Of a DNA stretch of 64,000 nucleotides, positions 24,483 to 31,956 are shown in pieces. This stretch comes from Billgrantia aerodenitrificans. Lineage in GTDB: Bacteria > Pseudomonadota > Gammaproteobacteria > Pseudomonadales > Halomonadaceae. Every line of letters starts with the position of its first letter. Position 1 is the first letter of the stretch. The notes beneath the pieces were generated by a model. It saw nothing but the letters and a program-made list of their open reading frames with translations. It was not told where the DNA came from and did not search any database. The position numbers and the translations under genes were made by a program. The stretch covers positions 1 to 64,000 of the forward strand of contig NZ_JABFTV010000008.1 in the NCBI RefSeq assembly GCF_021404405.1. Reading direction: 5' to 3'.

Positions 24483-24627
24483 CAGGGACGCTACCGCCCT
24501 GCTGGCAGAATGGATGACGATTCCCATCATCCCTAATGCGGCATCCCTGTGTACTTCTTGATCATGTAAGTCATCTTCTGCAGCTTTTTTCCTTACCGTA
24601 ACCAAGCGAAACGTTGAGGGCAACGCC
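24483..24627 (-). repeat. 145-bp repeat, copy 2
   Basis: Second copy of the element at 19560-19703, again standing before a block of minus-strand cassettes and ending at the same GCAACGCC. On the minus strand one frame stays open through the whole copy (RLVTVRKKAAEDD...DAALGMMGIVIHSASRAV), while copy 1 is shifted in this frame, so it may be a decayed gene fragment or a structured element. Together with the operator region it accounts for the gap 24336-24841. Confidence 0.8.
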
Positions 24628-24716
24628 TAGGCGAGCCTTGGCCCTCTCCTCTCTCGTCTCATCCCCTATCCCCGACCTCCTTGCGCACGCCTCTACGACG
24701 TTAGTCGCAAGCCACC

Positions 24717-24730
24717 TGTCCAATCGGTCA
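24717..24730. promoter_or_regulatory. RutR-like box 1 before the purine permease
   Basis: TGTCCAATCGGTCA differs from the RutR-type palindrome TGACCANNTGGTCA at two positions. It lies 44 bases before a better second box, which suggests a double operator. Confidence 0.5.
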
Positions 24731-24760
24731 AATATCTTCTAGGCTGTAGCCGAACAAGCC

Positions 24761-24774
24761 TGACCAAACGGTCA
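24761..24774. promoter_or_regulatory. RutR-like box 2 before the purine permease
   Basis: TGACCAAACGGTCA differs from TGACCANNTGGTCA at one position and lies 67 bases before the permease ATG. The same type of box controls the xdh operon, so the TetR protein encoded at 6573-7250 is the likely regulator. Confidence 0.68.
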
Positions 24775-24841
24775 AGCTTGTCGCTGCGGCACCCAACAAC
24801 GCTGATTCGACAACGCCAATCCAACAACAACGGACACAGAT

Positions 24842-26221
24842 ATGGAACCGACCTCCTCCCTAGCCGACAAGGCAGATGGACGCCCCTCCGCGCGAGCCAC
24901 GGGGCAAGGAAGCAGCTGGCTGGACAGCTATTTCGGCGCAAGCCGTCGTGGCTCCAGCGTACGCACCGAGATTCTGGCGGGCATCGCCACCTTCCTGGCT
25001 TCGATGTACATCATCGTGGTCAACCCGGCGATTCTCTCCCATGCCGGCATCCCCTTCTCCGCCGCGCTCTCCGCCACCGTGCTGATCAGTTTCATGAGCA
25101 GCCTGGCCATGGGCCTGTATGCCCGCAACCCGATTCTGGTGGCGCCGGGCATGGGCATGAACGCGCTGTTCACCTACACCCTGGTGCAGGGCGCCGGGCT
25201 TTCCTGGGAGGTGGCGCTGGGCTGTGTGTTCTGGTCCGGTGTGCTGTTCGCCACCCTGGCGATGTTCAACGTGCGCGAGGCGATCATCAATGCGATTCCG
25301 CCTTCGCTGCGCTATGCCATCACCTGCGGCATCGGCTTGTTTATCACCTTCATCGGCTTCAAGAATGCCGGTTTCATCGTCGGTAGCGACGCCACCCTGG
25401 TCACCCTGGGCAGCATGGACGCCTCGCTGATCACCTTCTTCATCGGCATGATGGCCACCGCCATTCTGGTGATCATGCGCTTCAACGGCGCGCTGATTCT
25501 GGGCATTGCGCTGACCACCCTGCTGGCCACGCCGATGGGCCGCCTATGGGGCGGCGACGTGGTGGTGGAGTGGAGTGGTATCGCCGCCTGGCCGGACTTC
25601 AGCGCGGTGATGCAGGTGGATATCTGGGGCGCGCTCAAGGTCGCCTACCTGCCGTTCATCTTCGTCATGCTGTTCACCAACTTCTTCGATGCGCTGTCGT
25701 GCTTCATGGCGCTTTCCGAATCCGCCGATCTCAAGGACAAGGACGGCAATCCGCGCAACCTCAAGCGCTCGATGACCGTGGATGCCTTCGCCTCGATGAT
25801 CGCCGCACCGCTGGGCACCAGCGCGGCGCAGACCTTCATCGAATCCGGCGCCGGCGTGGCCCAGGGCGGTCGTACCGGCCTGGTGGCGGTCACCATCGCC
25901 TTCCTGTTCCTGCCCTTCCTGTTCCTCTCGCCGCTGCTGTCGCTGGTGCCCGGTATCGCCACGGCGCCGGCCCTGGTGCTGGTCGGGCTGTTCATGCTGG
26001 CGCCGGTGAGCAAGATCGACTGGTCGCAGTTCGAGCAGGCGTTTCCGGCCTTCCTGGCCATCATCCTGATGCCGCTAACCTACTCGATCACCCTGGGCAT
26101 TGCCTTCGGTTTCCTGAGCTTCGTGCTGATCAAGCTGGCCACCGGCAAGCTCTACGACATCAAGCCGGCGATGTGGGTCTCGGCTGCGCTTAGTGTTGTG
26201 ATGCTGGTGACAACGCATTGA
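24842..26221 (+). CDS. NCS2 family hypoxanthine/guanine/adenine permease (AzgA-like)
   Basis: 459 residues with about 12 membrane segments. It fits the AzgA/GhxP branch of the NCS2 family (COG2252): RTEILAGIATFLASMYIIVV, NPAILSHAGIPFSAAL, VAPGMGMNALFTYT, FFDALSCFMALSE, and the substrate-site block GTSAAQTFIESGAGVAQGGR. Members import hypoxanthine, guanine or adenine by proton symport through the inner membrane. Two RutR-like boxes upstream join it to the xdhABC-guaD regulon, to which it would bring substrate. A bidirectional hairpin follows the stop. Confidence 0.92.
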   Translation: MEPTSSLADKADGRPSARATGQGSSWLDSYFGASRRGSSVRTEILAGIATFLASMYIIVVNPAILSHAGIPFSAALSATVLISFMSSLAMGLYARNPILVAPGMGMNALFTYTLVQGAGLSWEVALGCVFWSGVLFATLAMFNVREAIINAIPPSLRYAITCGIGLFITFIGFKNAGFIVGSDATLVTLGSMDASLITFFIGMMATAILVIMRFNGALILGIALTTLLATPMGRLWGGDVVVEWSGIAAWPDFSAVMQVDIWGALKVAYLPFIFVMLFTNFFDALSCFMALSESADLKDKDGNPRNLKRSMTVDAFASMIAAPLGTSAAQTFIESGAGVAQGGRTGLVAVTIAFLFLPFLFLSPLLSLVPGIATAPALVLVGLFMLAPVSKIDWSQFEQAFPAFLAIILMPLTYSITLGIAFGFLSFVLIKLATGKLYDIKPAMWVSAALSVVMLVTTH

Positions 26222-26228
26222 GAGAAAT

Positions 26229-26250
26229 CGGGCCGGTGAAAGCCGGCCCG
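26229..26250. terminator. Bidirectional terminator between the permease and msrQ
   Basis: CGGGCCGG pairs perfectly with CCGGCCCG around a six-base loop, between the ends of two convergent genes that are only 31 bases apart. It is followed by CTTCATT on the plus strand. Confidence 0.75.
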
Positions 26251-26252
26251 CT

Positions 26253-26849
26253 TCATTGACGATGGATATAGGCGTCGATGAGCCGGAAGAGCGTCAGTGC
26301 CGCCAGCACAGAGGCGAATAGGGTCGGCAGCAGGTAGTCGGCGCGGGTCAGGATCCACAGGTGCGTCACCCCCAGCGCTGCGGCCACGTAGATCAGGCGG
26401 TGCAGCCAGTGCCAGGCCGTCCAGCCCATGGCCTTCCGCACACGTGCGAAGGAAGTGACGGCCAGCGGTACCAGCAGCAGCAGCGCGGCCACGCCATAGC
26501 GAATGTAGGGCAGCTCGACCATTTCGCGGCGAATCCACGGCCAGTCCCAGTATTGATCCAGCCCCATCCAGGCCAGCATGTGGGCCAACAGCCAGAAGAA
26601 CGCCCAGAGGCCGATCTGACGCCGGGCGGCCATGAGCCCGACCCAGCCGGTGAAGCGAAACGCCGGGCTGAAGGCGATGGTCATCAGCAGCAGGATCAGC
26701 CCCGTCTTGCCGGTGAAGTGCACCACGGCCTCGCCGGGCACGGCGCCCAGGTCGCCGAAGAACCACTGCCAGCCAAGCCACAGGGCGGGCGCACTGCAGC
26801 CCACCAGCACCAGCAGGCGAAACAGGTTGATAGCGGTGCGTTGATCCAC
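26253..26849 (-). CDS. msrQ: MsrPQ haem-binding membrane subunit MsrQ
   Basis: 198 residues from a GTG start at 26849, with AGGAG 10 bases before it. Six hydrophobic segments and conserved His residues in FFWLLAHMLAW, WHWLHRLIY and GVTHLWIL match MsrQ (YedZ), a b-type haem protein that brings electrons from the quinone pool or a flavin reductase to MsrP. The length is usual. It follows msrP after 33 bases on the same strand, so the two form an operon that repairs oxidised methionine in periplasmic proteins. Confidence 0.93.
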   Translation of the reverse strand: MDQRTAINLFRLLVLVGCSAPALWLGWQWFFGDLGAVPGEAVVHFTGKTGLILLLMTIAFSPAFRFTGWVGLMAARRQIGLWAFFWLLAHMLAWMGLDQYWDWPWIRREMVELPYIRYGVAALLLLVPLAVTSFARVRKAMGWTAWHWLHRLIYVAAALGVTHLWILTRADYLLPTLFASVLAALTLFRLIDAYIHRQ

Positions 26850-26882
26850 GCTGACATGACTCCTTGAGTGGCTGGAGCTTGC

Positions 26883-27848
26883 TCAATAGTGACGCTGCAG
26901 GTCCATGCCGGTGTAAAGGTGCGCCACCTCGTCCGCGTAGCCGTTGAACATCAGCGTCTCACGCCTGCCGCCCTCGCCGATCCTGCGCTCCCGCGCCTGG
27001 GACCAGCGCGGGTGATCCACCTCAGGATTCACGTTGGCATAGAAGCCGTACTCCTCAGGGTTGCGCTCCTCCCAGGAGCTGAGCGGCCGCTCCTCCACCA
27101 GCGAGATGCGCACGATCGACTTGATGCTCTTGAAGCCGTATTTCCACGGCACCACCAGGCGAATGGGTGCGCCGCTCTGATTGGGCAGGATCTCGCCGTA
27201 TAGCCCCACCGCCAGCAGGGTCAGCGGATGCATGGCCTCGTCGATGCGCAGCACCTCACGGTAGGGCCAGTCGAGCACGCTGCGGCGCTGGCCGCGCAGG
27301 TTGTCGGGGTCGTGAATCGATTCGAACACCACATAGCGGGCACGGGACGTCGGCTCTTGGCGATTGAGCAGGTTCGCCAGCGGAAAGCCGATCCAGGGCA
27401 CTACCTTCGACCACGCCTCGACGCAGCGCAGACGGTAGATGCGCTCCTCCAGTTCCTGGTGCTTGAGTACGTCCTCAAGGGCGAAGGTGCCCGCCTTGTC
27501 CACTTCCCCATCGATGGTCAGCGACCAGGGATCGGTGACGAGCTGGTGGCCGTAGATCTCCGGGTCGCGCTTGCCGGTGCCCAGCTCGTAGAAGTTGTTG
27601 TAGGTGGTGATGTCGCGCAGCGAGGTCGGCGCTTCGCCGCCGGCCAGGTCGTGGCTGGGAAGCTGTGTGTCGAGGCGTGCTTCGAGGGCGCCCTGCCAGG
27701 CGTGGCTGGAGCGCGGCCAGAGCAGGCCGGGGGCGACGGCAGCGGCACCCAGCGCGAGGCCGGCGTTGAGAAAGCGTCGCCGCGACTCGAACAGCTCGCG
27801 GGGCGTGACTTGGGATTCCGGTATCGGCGGGTAGCGGTAACGGGTCAT
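26883..27848 (-). CDS. msrP: Periplasmic methionine-sulfoxide reductase catalytic subunit MsrP
   Basis: 321 residues, ATG 27848. A Tat signal with SRRRFLNAG (residues 22-30) directs the folded molybdenum protein to the periplasm. The Mo ligand is Cys142 in [14 protein letters not shown]. Other family blocks are [16 protein letters not shown]-equivalent [14 protein letters not shown], and [19 protein letters not shown]. MsrP (YedY) reduces both diastereomers of protein methionine sulfoxide. It is divergent from the peroxidase gene at 28068, with a 219-base shared promoter region, so both may answer to oxidants. Confidence 0.95.
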   Translation of the reverse strand: MTRYRYPPIPESQVTPRELFESRRRFLNAGLALGAAAVAPGLLWPRSSHAWQGALEARLDTQLPSHDLAGGEAPTSLRDITTYNNFYELGTGKRDPEIYGHQLVTDPWSLTIDGEVDKAGTFALEDVLKHQELEERIYRLRCVEAWSKVVPWIGFPLANLLNRQEPTSRARYVVFESIHDPDNLRGQRRSVLDWPYREVLRIDEAMHPLTLLAVGLYGEILPNQSGAPIRLVVPWKYGFKSIKSIVRISLVEERPLSSWEERNPEEYGFYANVNPEVDHPRWSQARERRIGEGGRRETLMFNGYADEVAHLYTGMDLQRHY

Positions 27849-27939
27849 CTTGGATCCTCCCGAAGGCGACCGAAGAGACCACAGCTTCGCCTGTGAAACA
27901 AGCGTTTGTCACCTACCGGAACACGGGAATGAAGAAAAC

Positions 27940-27953
27940 TTGACCCACCTCAA
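27940..27953. promoter_or_regulatory. Weak FNR/Anr-like box before the di-haem peroxidase
   Basis: TTGACCCACCTCAA keeps 8 of the 10 fixed bases of TTGATNNNNATCAA. It lies about 115 bases before the peroxidase start; cytochrome c peroxidase genes in related bacteria are often under Anr/FNR control. Confidence 0.3.
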
Positions 27954-28067
27954 TGAGGGGTCCATTCCGACCATTTTGCTTGGTTGATACCACTCAAGAG
28001 CCAACCGTAACCTGATGTTGCACTTCAGGCTACAACCGTCTCTAGCTTGCAACCAAGGGGATTCGCC

Positions 28068-29069
28068 ATGATTCATAATGCTCTCGCCAGGCCGGCACTC
28101 ATCGCCGCCGCAGTGTCGCTGAGCGCCGCGTTGGCGGCAACCGGCGTGGCCGCCGACGACGGCCTCGGCGACTACCGCGACCGCTTCGAACCGCTGCCTC
28201 ACCTGCCGCCGATTCCGGCCCACAACTCTCTGACCGAAGAGAAGGTGGAACTGGGCAACATGCTGTTCTTCGAGCCGCGCATTTCGTCCAGCGGCGTGAT
28301 CAGCTGCGCCACCTGCCACAACCCGGCTCTGGGCTGGGCGGACCGCATTCCGCGCGCCACCGGCCACGACGGCCAGATCGGCGACCGCAACACGCCCACG
28401 GTGCTCAACTCCGGCTTCCTCGGCGCCCAGTTCTGGGATGGCCGTGAGCCCGACCTGGAAGGCCAGGCGCTGGGTCCGATCCAGGCCGATATCGAAATGG
28501 CCATGGACCTCGACGCGGCCCTGGAGCGTCTGGAAGAGTTCGAGCTGTATCAGGAGAAGTTCGCCGAGGCCTTCCCCGGTGACGCCGCTCCGATCAACAA
28601 GGAAAACCTGGCCCAGGCACTGGCGAGCTTCCAGCGCACCCTGAACACGCCGAACTCGCCCTTCGATCGTTACCTGCGCGGCGACATGAACGCGATCGAC
28701 GATCAGGAGAAGCGCGGCATGCAGGCCTTCGTCGACACCGGCTGTATCGCCTGTCACAGCGGCCCGGCACTGACCGACAGCAACTTCTGGGCGATTCAGG
28801 TGCCCGGCTCCACCGACGTGGGTCGTTTCGACGTGACCGGCGACGAAGCCGACATGTACAAGTTCCGCACGCCGACCCTGCGCAACGTGGGCGTGACCTA
28901 CCCGTACATGAACAACGGTGCCACCGAAACCCTCGAGGAAGCCGTGGCCATCATGGGTCGCGAGATGCTGAACCGCGAGTTCGAGGACGAGATGATCGCC
29001 GACATCACCGCCTTCCTGCACACGCTGACCGGCAAGATGCCTGAGTTCGAGGTCCCGGCTCTGCCGTAA
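28068..29069 (+). CDS. Di-haem cytochrome c peroxidase (CcpA/MauG family)
   Basis: 333 residues from ATG 28068 (AAGGGG 8 bases upstream); a start at 28047 would put charged residues before the signal. The Sec signal ends near AATGVAADD. Two c-type haem sites: CATCH at residues 80-84 (low-potential side) and CIACH at 226-230. WADRIPRATGHDGQIGDRN and RTPTLRNV match the bacterial di-haem peroxidases that reduce hydrogen peroxide in the periplasm with electrons from cytochrome c. A strong terminator follows. Confidence 0.94.
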   Translation: MIHNALARPALIAAAVSLSAALAATGVAADDGLGDYRDRFEPLPHLPPIPAHNSLTEEKVELGNMLFFEPRISSSGVISCATCHNPALGWADRIPRATGHDGQIGDRNTPTVLNSGFLGAQFWDGREPDLEGQALGPIQADIEMAMDLDAALERLEEFELYQEKFAEAFPGDAAPINKENLAQALASFQRTLNTPNSPFDRYLRGDMNAIDDQEKRGMQAFVDTGCIACHSGPALTDSNFWAIQVPGSTDVGRFDVTGDEADMYKFRTPTLRNVGVTYPYMNNGATETLEEAVAIMGREMLNREFEDEMIADITAFLHTLTGKMPEFEVPALP

Positions 29070-29118
29070 GCGGCCCAATCGCAGGGATTCGCAAGGGAAC
29101 GACAATAACGATATGCAG

Positions 29119-29138
29119 CCCCCGGCCCAGGCCGGGGG
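29119..29138. terminator. Rho-independent terminator of the peroxidase gene
   Basis: CCCCCGGC and GCCGGGGG form a perfect 8-bp stem with loop CCAG, followed by TTTTCG. It lies between two convergent genes and may also serve the adenine deaminase gene. Confidence 0.9.
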
Positions 29139-29148
29139 TTTTCGTTCG

Positions 29149-30144
29149 TCAGACGCTCTCGGCCAGCTGCCGATGCAGTTCCAGGCGACGCCTGTCGCTC
29201 ATGAAGGCGGATTCGATGGCGGTGCCGGCCAGTTGCACGAAGGTCTCCTTCGACCAGCCGAAGGCACCGTGGCAGGCCATGAAGTTGTCAAGCATGCCGC
29301 CGCCGAAGTAGGCCGGGTCGTCCGAGTTCAGAGTGATGCGCAGGCCGGCGTCGAGCAGTTGGGGCAAGGGGTGATCCTCGATGCGCTCCACCACCTTGAG
29401 CCGTACGTTGGAGAGCGGGCACACGGTGAGCACGACACCCTCGTCGCGCAGCCGGGTCACCAGCGCCGGATCCTCCAGGCAGCGCACCCCATGATCGATG
29501 CGACACACGTCGAGCAGATCGAGGGCCTCGCGAATGTATTCCGGTGGCCCTTCTTCACCGGCGTGGGCAACCCGCGGAATACCGAGCATCTTGGCACGCT
29601 GGAACACCTCGACGAACTTGGAGGGCGGGTGGCCCCGCTCGGCGCTGTCGAGGCCCACCGCGTCGAGCATCTCCCAGTAAGGGGCGGCGCTCTCCAGCAC
29701 CCGCATCGCCTCGTCGGCGGGCCGGTCACGCAGAAACGCCATAATCAGTGCGGTGGACATGCCGAGCTCGCGTTCTGCTTCACGCTGGGCGAGGCTCAAG
29801 CCCTCCATCACGACTTCGAGTTCGATACCGCGAGCCAGGTGGGCCTGAGGATCGAAGTGCATCTCCACGTGGACCACCCCTTCGGCATGGGCACGCCGGA
29901 AATAGTCCATGGCCAGGTCGTGGAAGTCCTCGCTGCGCTTGAGCACGCTCATGCCCTGGTAGTAGAGCTCGAGAAACGAGGAGAGATCCTGGAAGTCGTA
30001 GGCCGCGCGTACCGCTTCCACCGAGTCGTAGGGCAGCTCGACCCCGTTGCGCCGGGCCAGGGCGAACATCAGTTCGGGCTCCAGCGAGCCTTCGATATGC
30101 AGATGGAGCTCGGCCTTGGGCAGCCGCTTGAGGAAGTCGCGCAT
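29149..30144 (-). CDS. Adenine deaminase (adenosine-deaminase-like type)
   Basis: 331 residues, ATG 30144. Metal and catalytic marks: KAELHLHIEGS (two His), the block VAHAGEEGPPEYI, ALDLLDVCRIDHGVR and NSDDPAYFGG. The sequence follows the proteobacterial proteins once called adenosine deaminase that act on adenine (the P. aeruginosa PA0148 group). The product would be hypoxanthine, substrate of the Xdh encoded at 7514-11507. A half-conserved RutR-like palindrome (TGCGCAAACGGTCA, 30194-30207) lies 50 bases upstream. Adenosine rather than adenine as substrate remains possible. Confidence 0.87.
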   Translation of the reverse strand: MRDFLKRLPKAELHLHIEGSLEPELMFALARRNGVELPYDSVEAVRAAYDFQDLSSFLELYYQGMSVLKRSEDFHDLAMDYFRRAHAEGVVHVEMHFDPQAHLARGIELEVVMEGLSLAQREAERELGMSTALIMAFLRDRPADEAMRVLESAAPYWEMLDAVGLDSAERGHPPSKFVEVFQRAKMLGIPRVAHAGEEGPPEYIREALDLLDVCRIDHGVRCLEDPALVTRLRDEGVVLTVCPLSNVRLKVVERIEDHPLPQLLDAGLRITLNSDDPAYFGGGMLDNFMACHGAFGWSKETFVQLAGTAIESAFMSDRRRLELHRQLAESV

Positions 30145-30208
30145 GATGCACCTCGTCGCCTTTATTTCATCATCCTGATGGATACACCTTCTTTGCGCAA
30201 ACGGTCAA

Positions 30209-31954
30209 TCAAGCTCTGTCCGAAAACTGGTTGCGCTCGGCCAGCCTGGCCTGAAGCCGCTGCTCACGAGTGATGCCGGGGGGATCGAAGGCGCCGCCAT
30301 CGAGCTGGTGCACCAGGTAGAGCACGCTGCGCCCGGTAAGCCACGCATCGAGTCGCGGCGAGAGTCGCGCGACGGTGGCGGCATCCAGGCCGGCGAAGGG
30401 CTCGTCGAGAATCACCAGGCCGGGGTCGCGCAGCCACAGCCGCGCCAGGGCCAGGCGCCGCGCCTGACCGCCGGAGAGTGCCCGCCCGCCTTCTCCCACC
30501 GGGGTGGCCAGGCCATGCGGCAGCGCTTCGGCCCAGTCGGCCAGCTCGACCCACGCCAGCGCCTGCCACAGCTGCGCGTCGGTGGCCTCCGGCGCTGCCA
30601 GCCGCAGGTTGCTCGCCAGGCTGTCCTGGAACAGGTCGATACGCTGGCCGAGAATGGCCACCCGCTCGCGCAGCGATGCCTCGTCGACCTCGCCAATGGG
30701 TATATCGCCCAGCAGGATTTCCCCCTGGCTGGGCGGCAGCCGCCGGGTCAGCAACGCCGCCACGCTGCTCTTGCCCGCCCCCGAGGCACCGGTCAGGGCC
30801 AGGCGCTCCCCGGGAGCCAGTACAAGATCGAGATCCTGCAGCGCCGGCACGAGAGCCCCCGGGTAGTGCAGGCCTACCCCACGTAGCCGTACGCTGAAGG
30901 CCCCTGTGGGAAGCTGAGCATGCCCAGCGCTGACCTTGGCCTGTCCCGTCTGTCCCGCCTGCCCCACCTCTTCCACCTCGTTGAGGCGCTCGGCCGCGCC
31001 GCGGCTCGCCCCCAACTGGGTGAAGGCGGTCGGCAGCAGCGCCAGCACCTCGCCGAGGGCCAGCACCGCAATCGGCATCATCACCATCACGGCGCCTGAA
31101 ATCATGCCCTGCTGCCAGGCCGCCGCCGCCAGCCACAGGGCCGCCACCATGCCCAGCCCGACCATCAGGTTGACCAGGGCGACACCGAACCCCGCCACGC
31201 CGGCCGTGCGCTGCTGATCCCGTGACAGCTTCTCCTCACGTTCGAAAAAGCCCTGTCGATGCCAGTCGCGGCTGCGGTAGGCCTCGAGCTCCGCCAGGCC
31301 GGTGAGATGCTCGATGGCCTGGCTGCGCAGGCGCTGAAGATGCGCCACCTGACGCCGGCTCGACGCCATGCCCAGCCACGCCTGCCCGGCCGTCAACCAC
31401 GCCCAGGTGGGCACCAGCAGCGCCGCCACGGCCAGCCCGACCATGGGCACCCAAAGCGCCAGGAAGGCGGCCAGCAGCACGATGGCGGCCAGTGCCACCA
31501 CCGGTGGCGCCAGCAGGCGCAGATAGAGGCCGTCGAGGGTATCGATGTCGGCGGTCAGACGGTTGAGCCAGTCGCTGGCGCGCTGGCGTGCCAGGCTGCG
31601 GTCGTCGAGCCGGGCCATGGCCACGAACAGGCGATGGCGCAGGTCGGCGAGCAGGCGCAGCACGGTGTCGTGGTTGTAGAGCCGCTCGGCATAACGAGCC
31701 ACGGTGCGGCTCACGGCGAAGAAACGTATGCCACCGCCCGGCACGTAGACGTCGAACGCCACGGCCATGCCCAGGGCCATTGCCATGCCGGCCAGCGCGC
31801 TGGCGGCGATGAACCAGCCCGATAGAGTCAGCAGCCCCACCGCCGAGAACACCGTGACGATCAGCAGCAGCACGCCGATGGCGAGCCGCCCACGTCGCTG
31901 GGCCAGCAAACGCAGCCAAGGGGCGAAGGTAGTACGCAATGAGCGTTTCGACAT
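30209..31954 (-). CDS. cydC: Thiol/haem ABC exporter subunit CydC
   Basis: 581 residues from ATG 31954 (a TTG two codons earlier is in frame). Six-helix ABC membrane domain, then a nucleotide-binding domain with Walker A GASGAGKSS (about 388-396), signature ALSGGQARRLALARL and Walker B LVILDEPFAGLD. CydDC exports glutathione and cysteine to the periplasm and is needed for assembly of cytochrome bd. It starts 2 bases after the cydD stop and is the last gene of cydABDC. The short linker between the two domains contains a low-complexity Gly/Gln stretch (VGQAGQTGQAKVS). Confidence 0.95.
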   Translation of the reverse strand: MSKRSLRTTFAPWLRLLAQRRGRLAIGVLLLIVTVFSAVGLLTLSGWFIAASALAGMAMALGMAVAFDVYVPGGGIRFFAVSRTVARYAERLYNHDTVLRLLADLRHRLFVAMARLDDRSLARQRASDWLNRLTADIDTLDGLYLRLLAPPVVALAAIVLLAAFLALWVPMVGLAVAALLVPTWAWLTAGQAWLGMASSRRQVAHLQRLRSQAIEHLTGLAELEAYRSRDWHRQGFFEREEKLSRDQQRTAGVAGFGVALVNLMVGLGMVAALWLAAAAWQQGMISGAVMVMMPIAVLALGEVLALLPTAFTQLGASRGAAERLNEVEEVGQAGQTGQAKVSAGHAQLPTGAFSVRLRGVGLHYPGALVPALQDLDLVLAPGERLALTGASGAGKSSVAALLTRRLPPSQGEILLGDIPIGEVDEASLRERVAILGQRIDLFQDSLASNLRLAAPEATDAQLWQALAWVELADWAEALPHGLATPVGEGGRALSGGQARRLALARLWLRDPGLVILDEPFAGLDAATVARLSPRLDAWLTGRSVLYLVHQLDGGAFDPPGITREQRLQARLAERNQFSDRA

Positions 31955-31956
31955 GC

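Noticed and set aside
24336..24841. Search for an integrase or attI next to the right cassette block
   Set aside because: No tyrosine recombinase motif or sizeable frame is present on either strand here; only the repeat, operators and promoter region.
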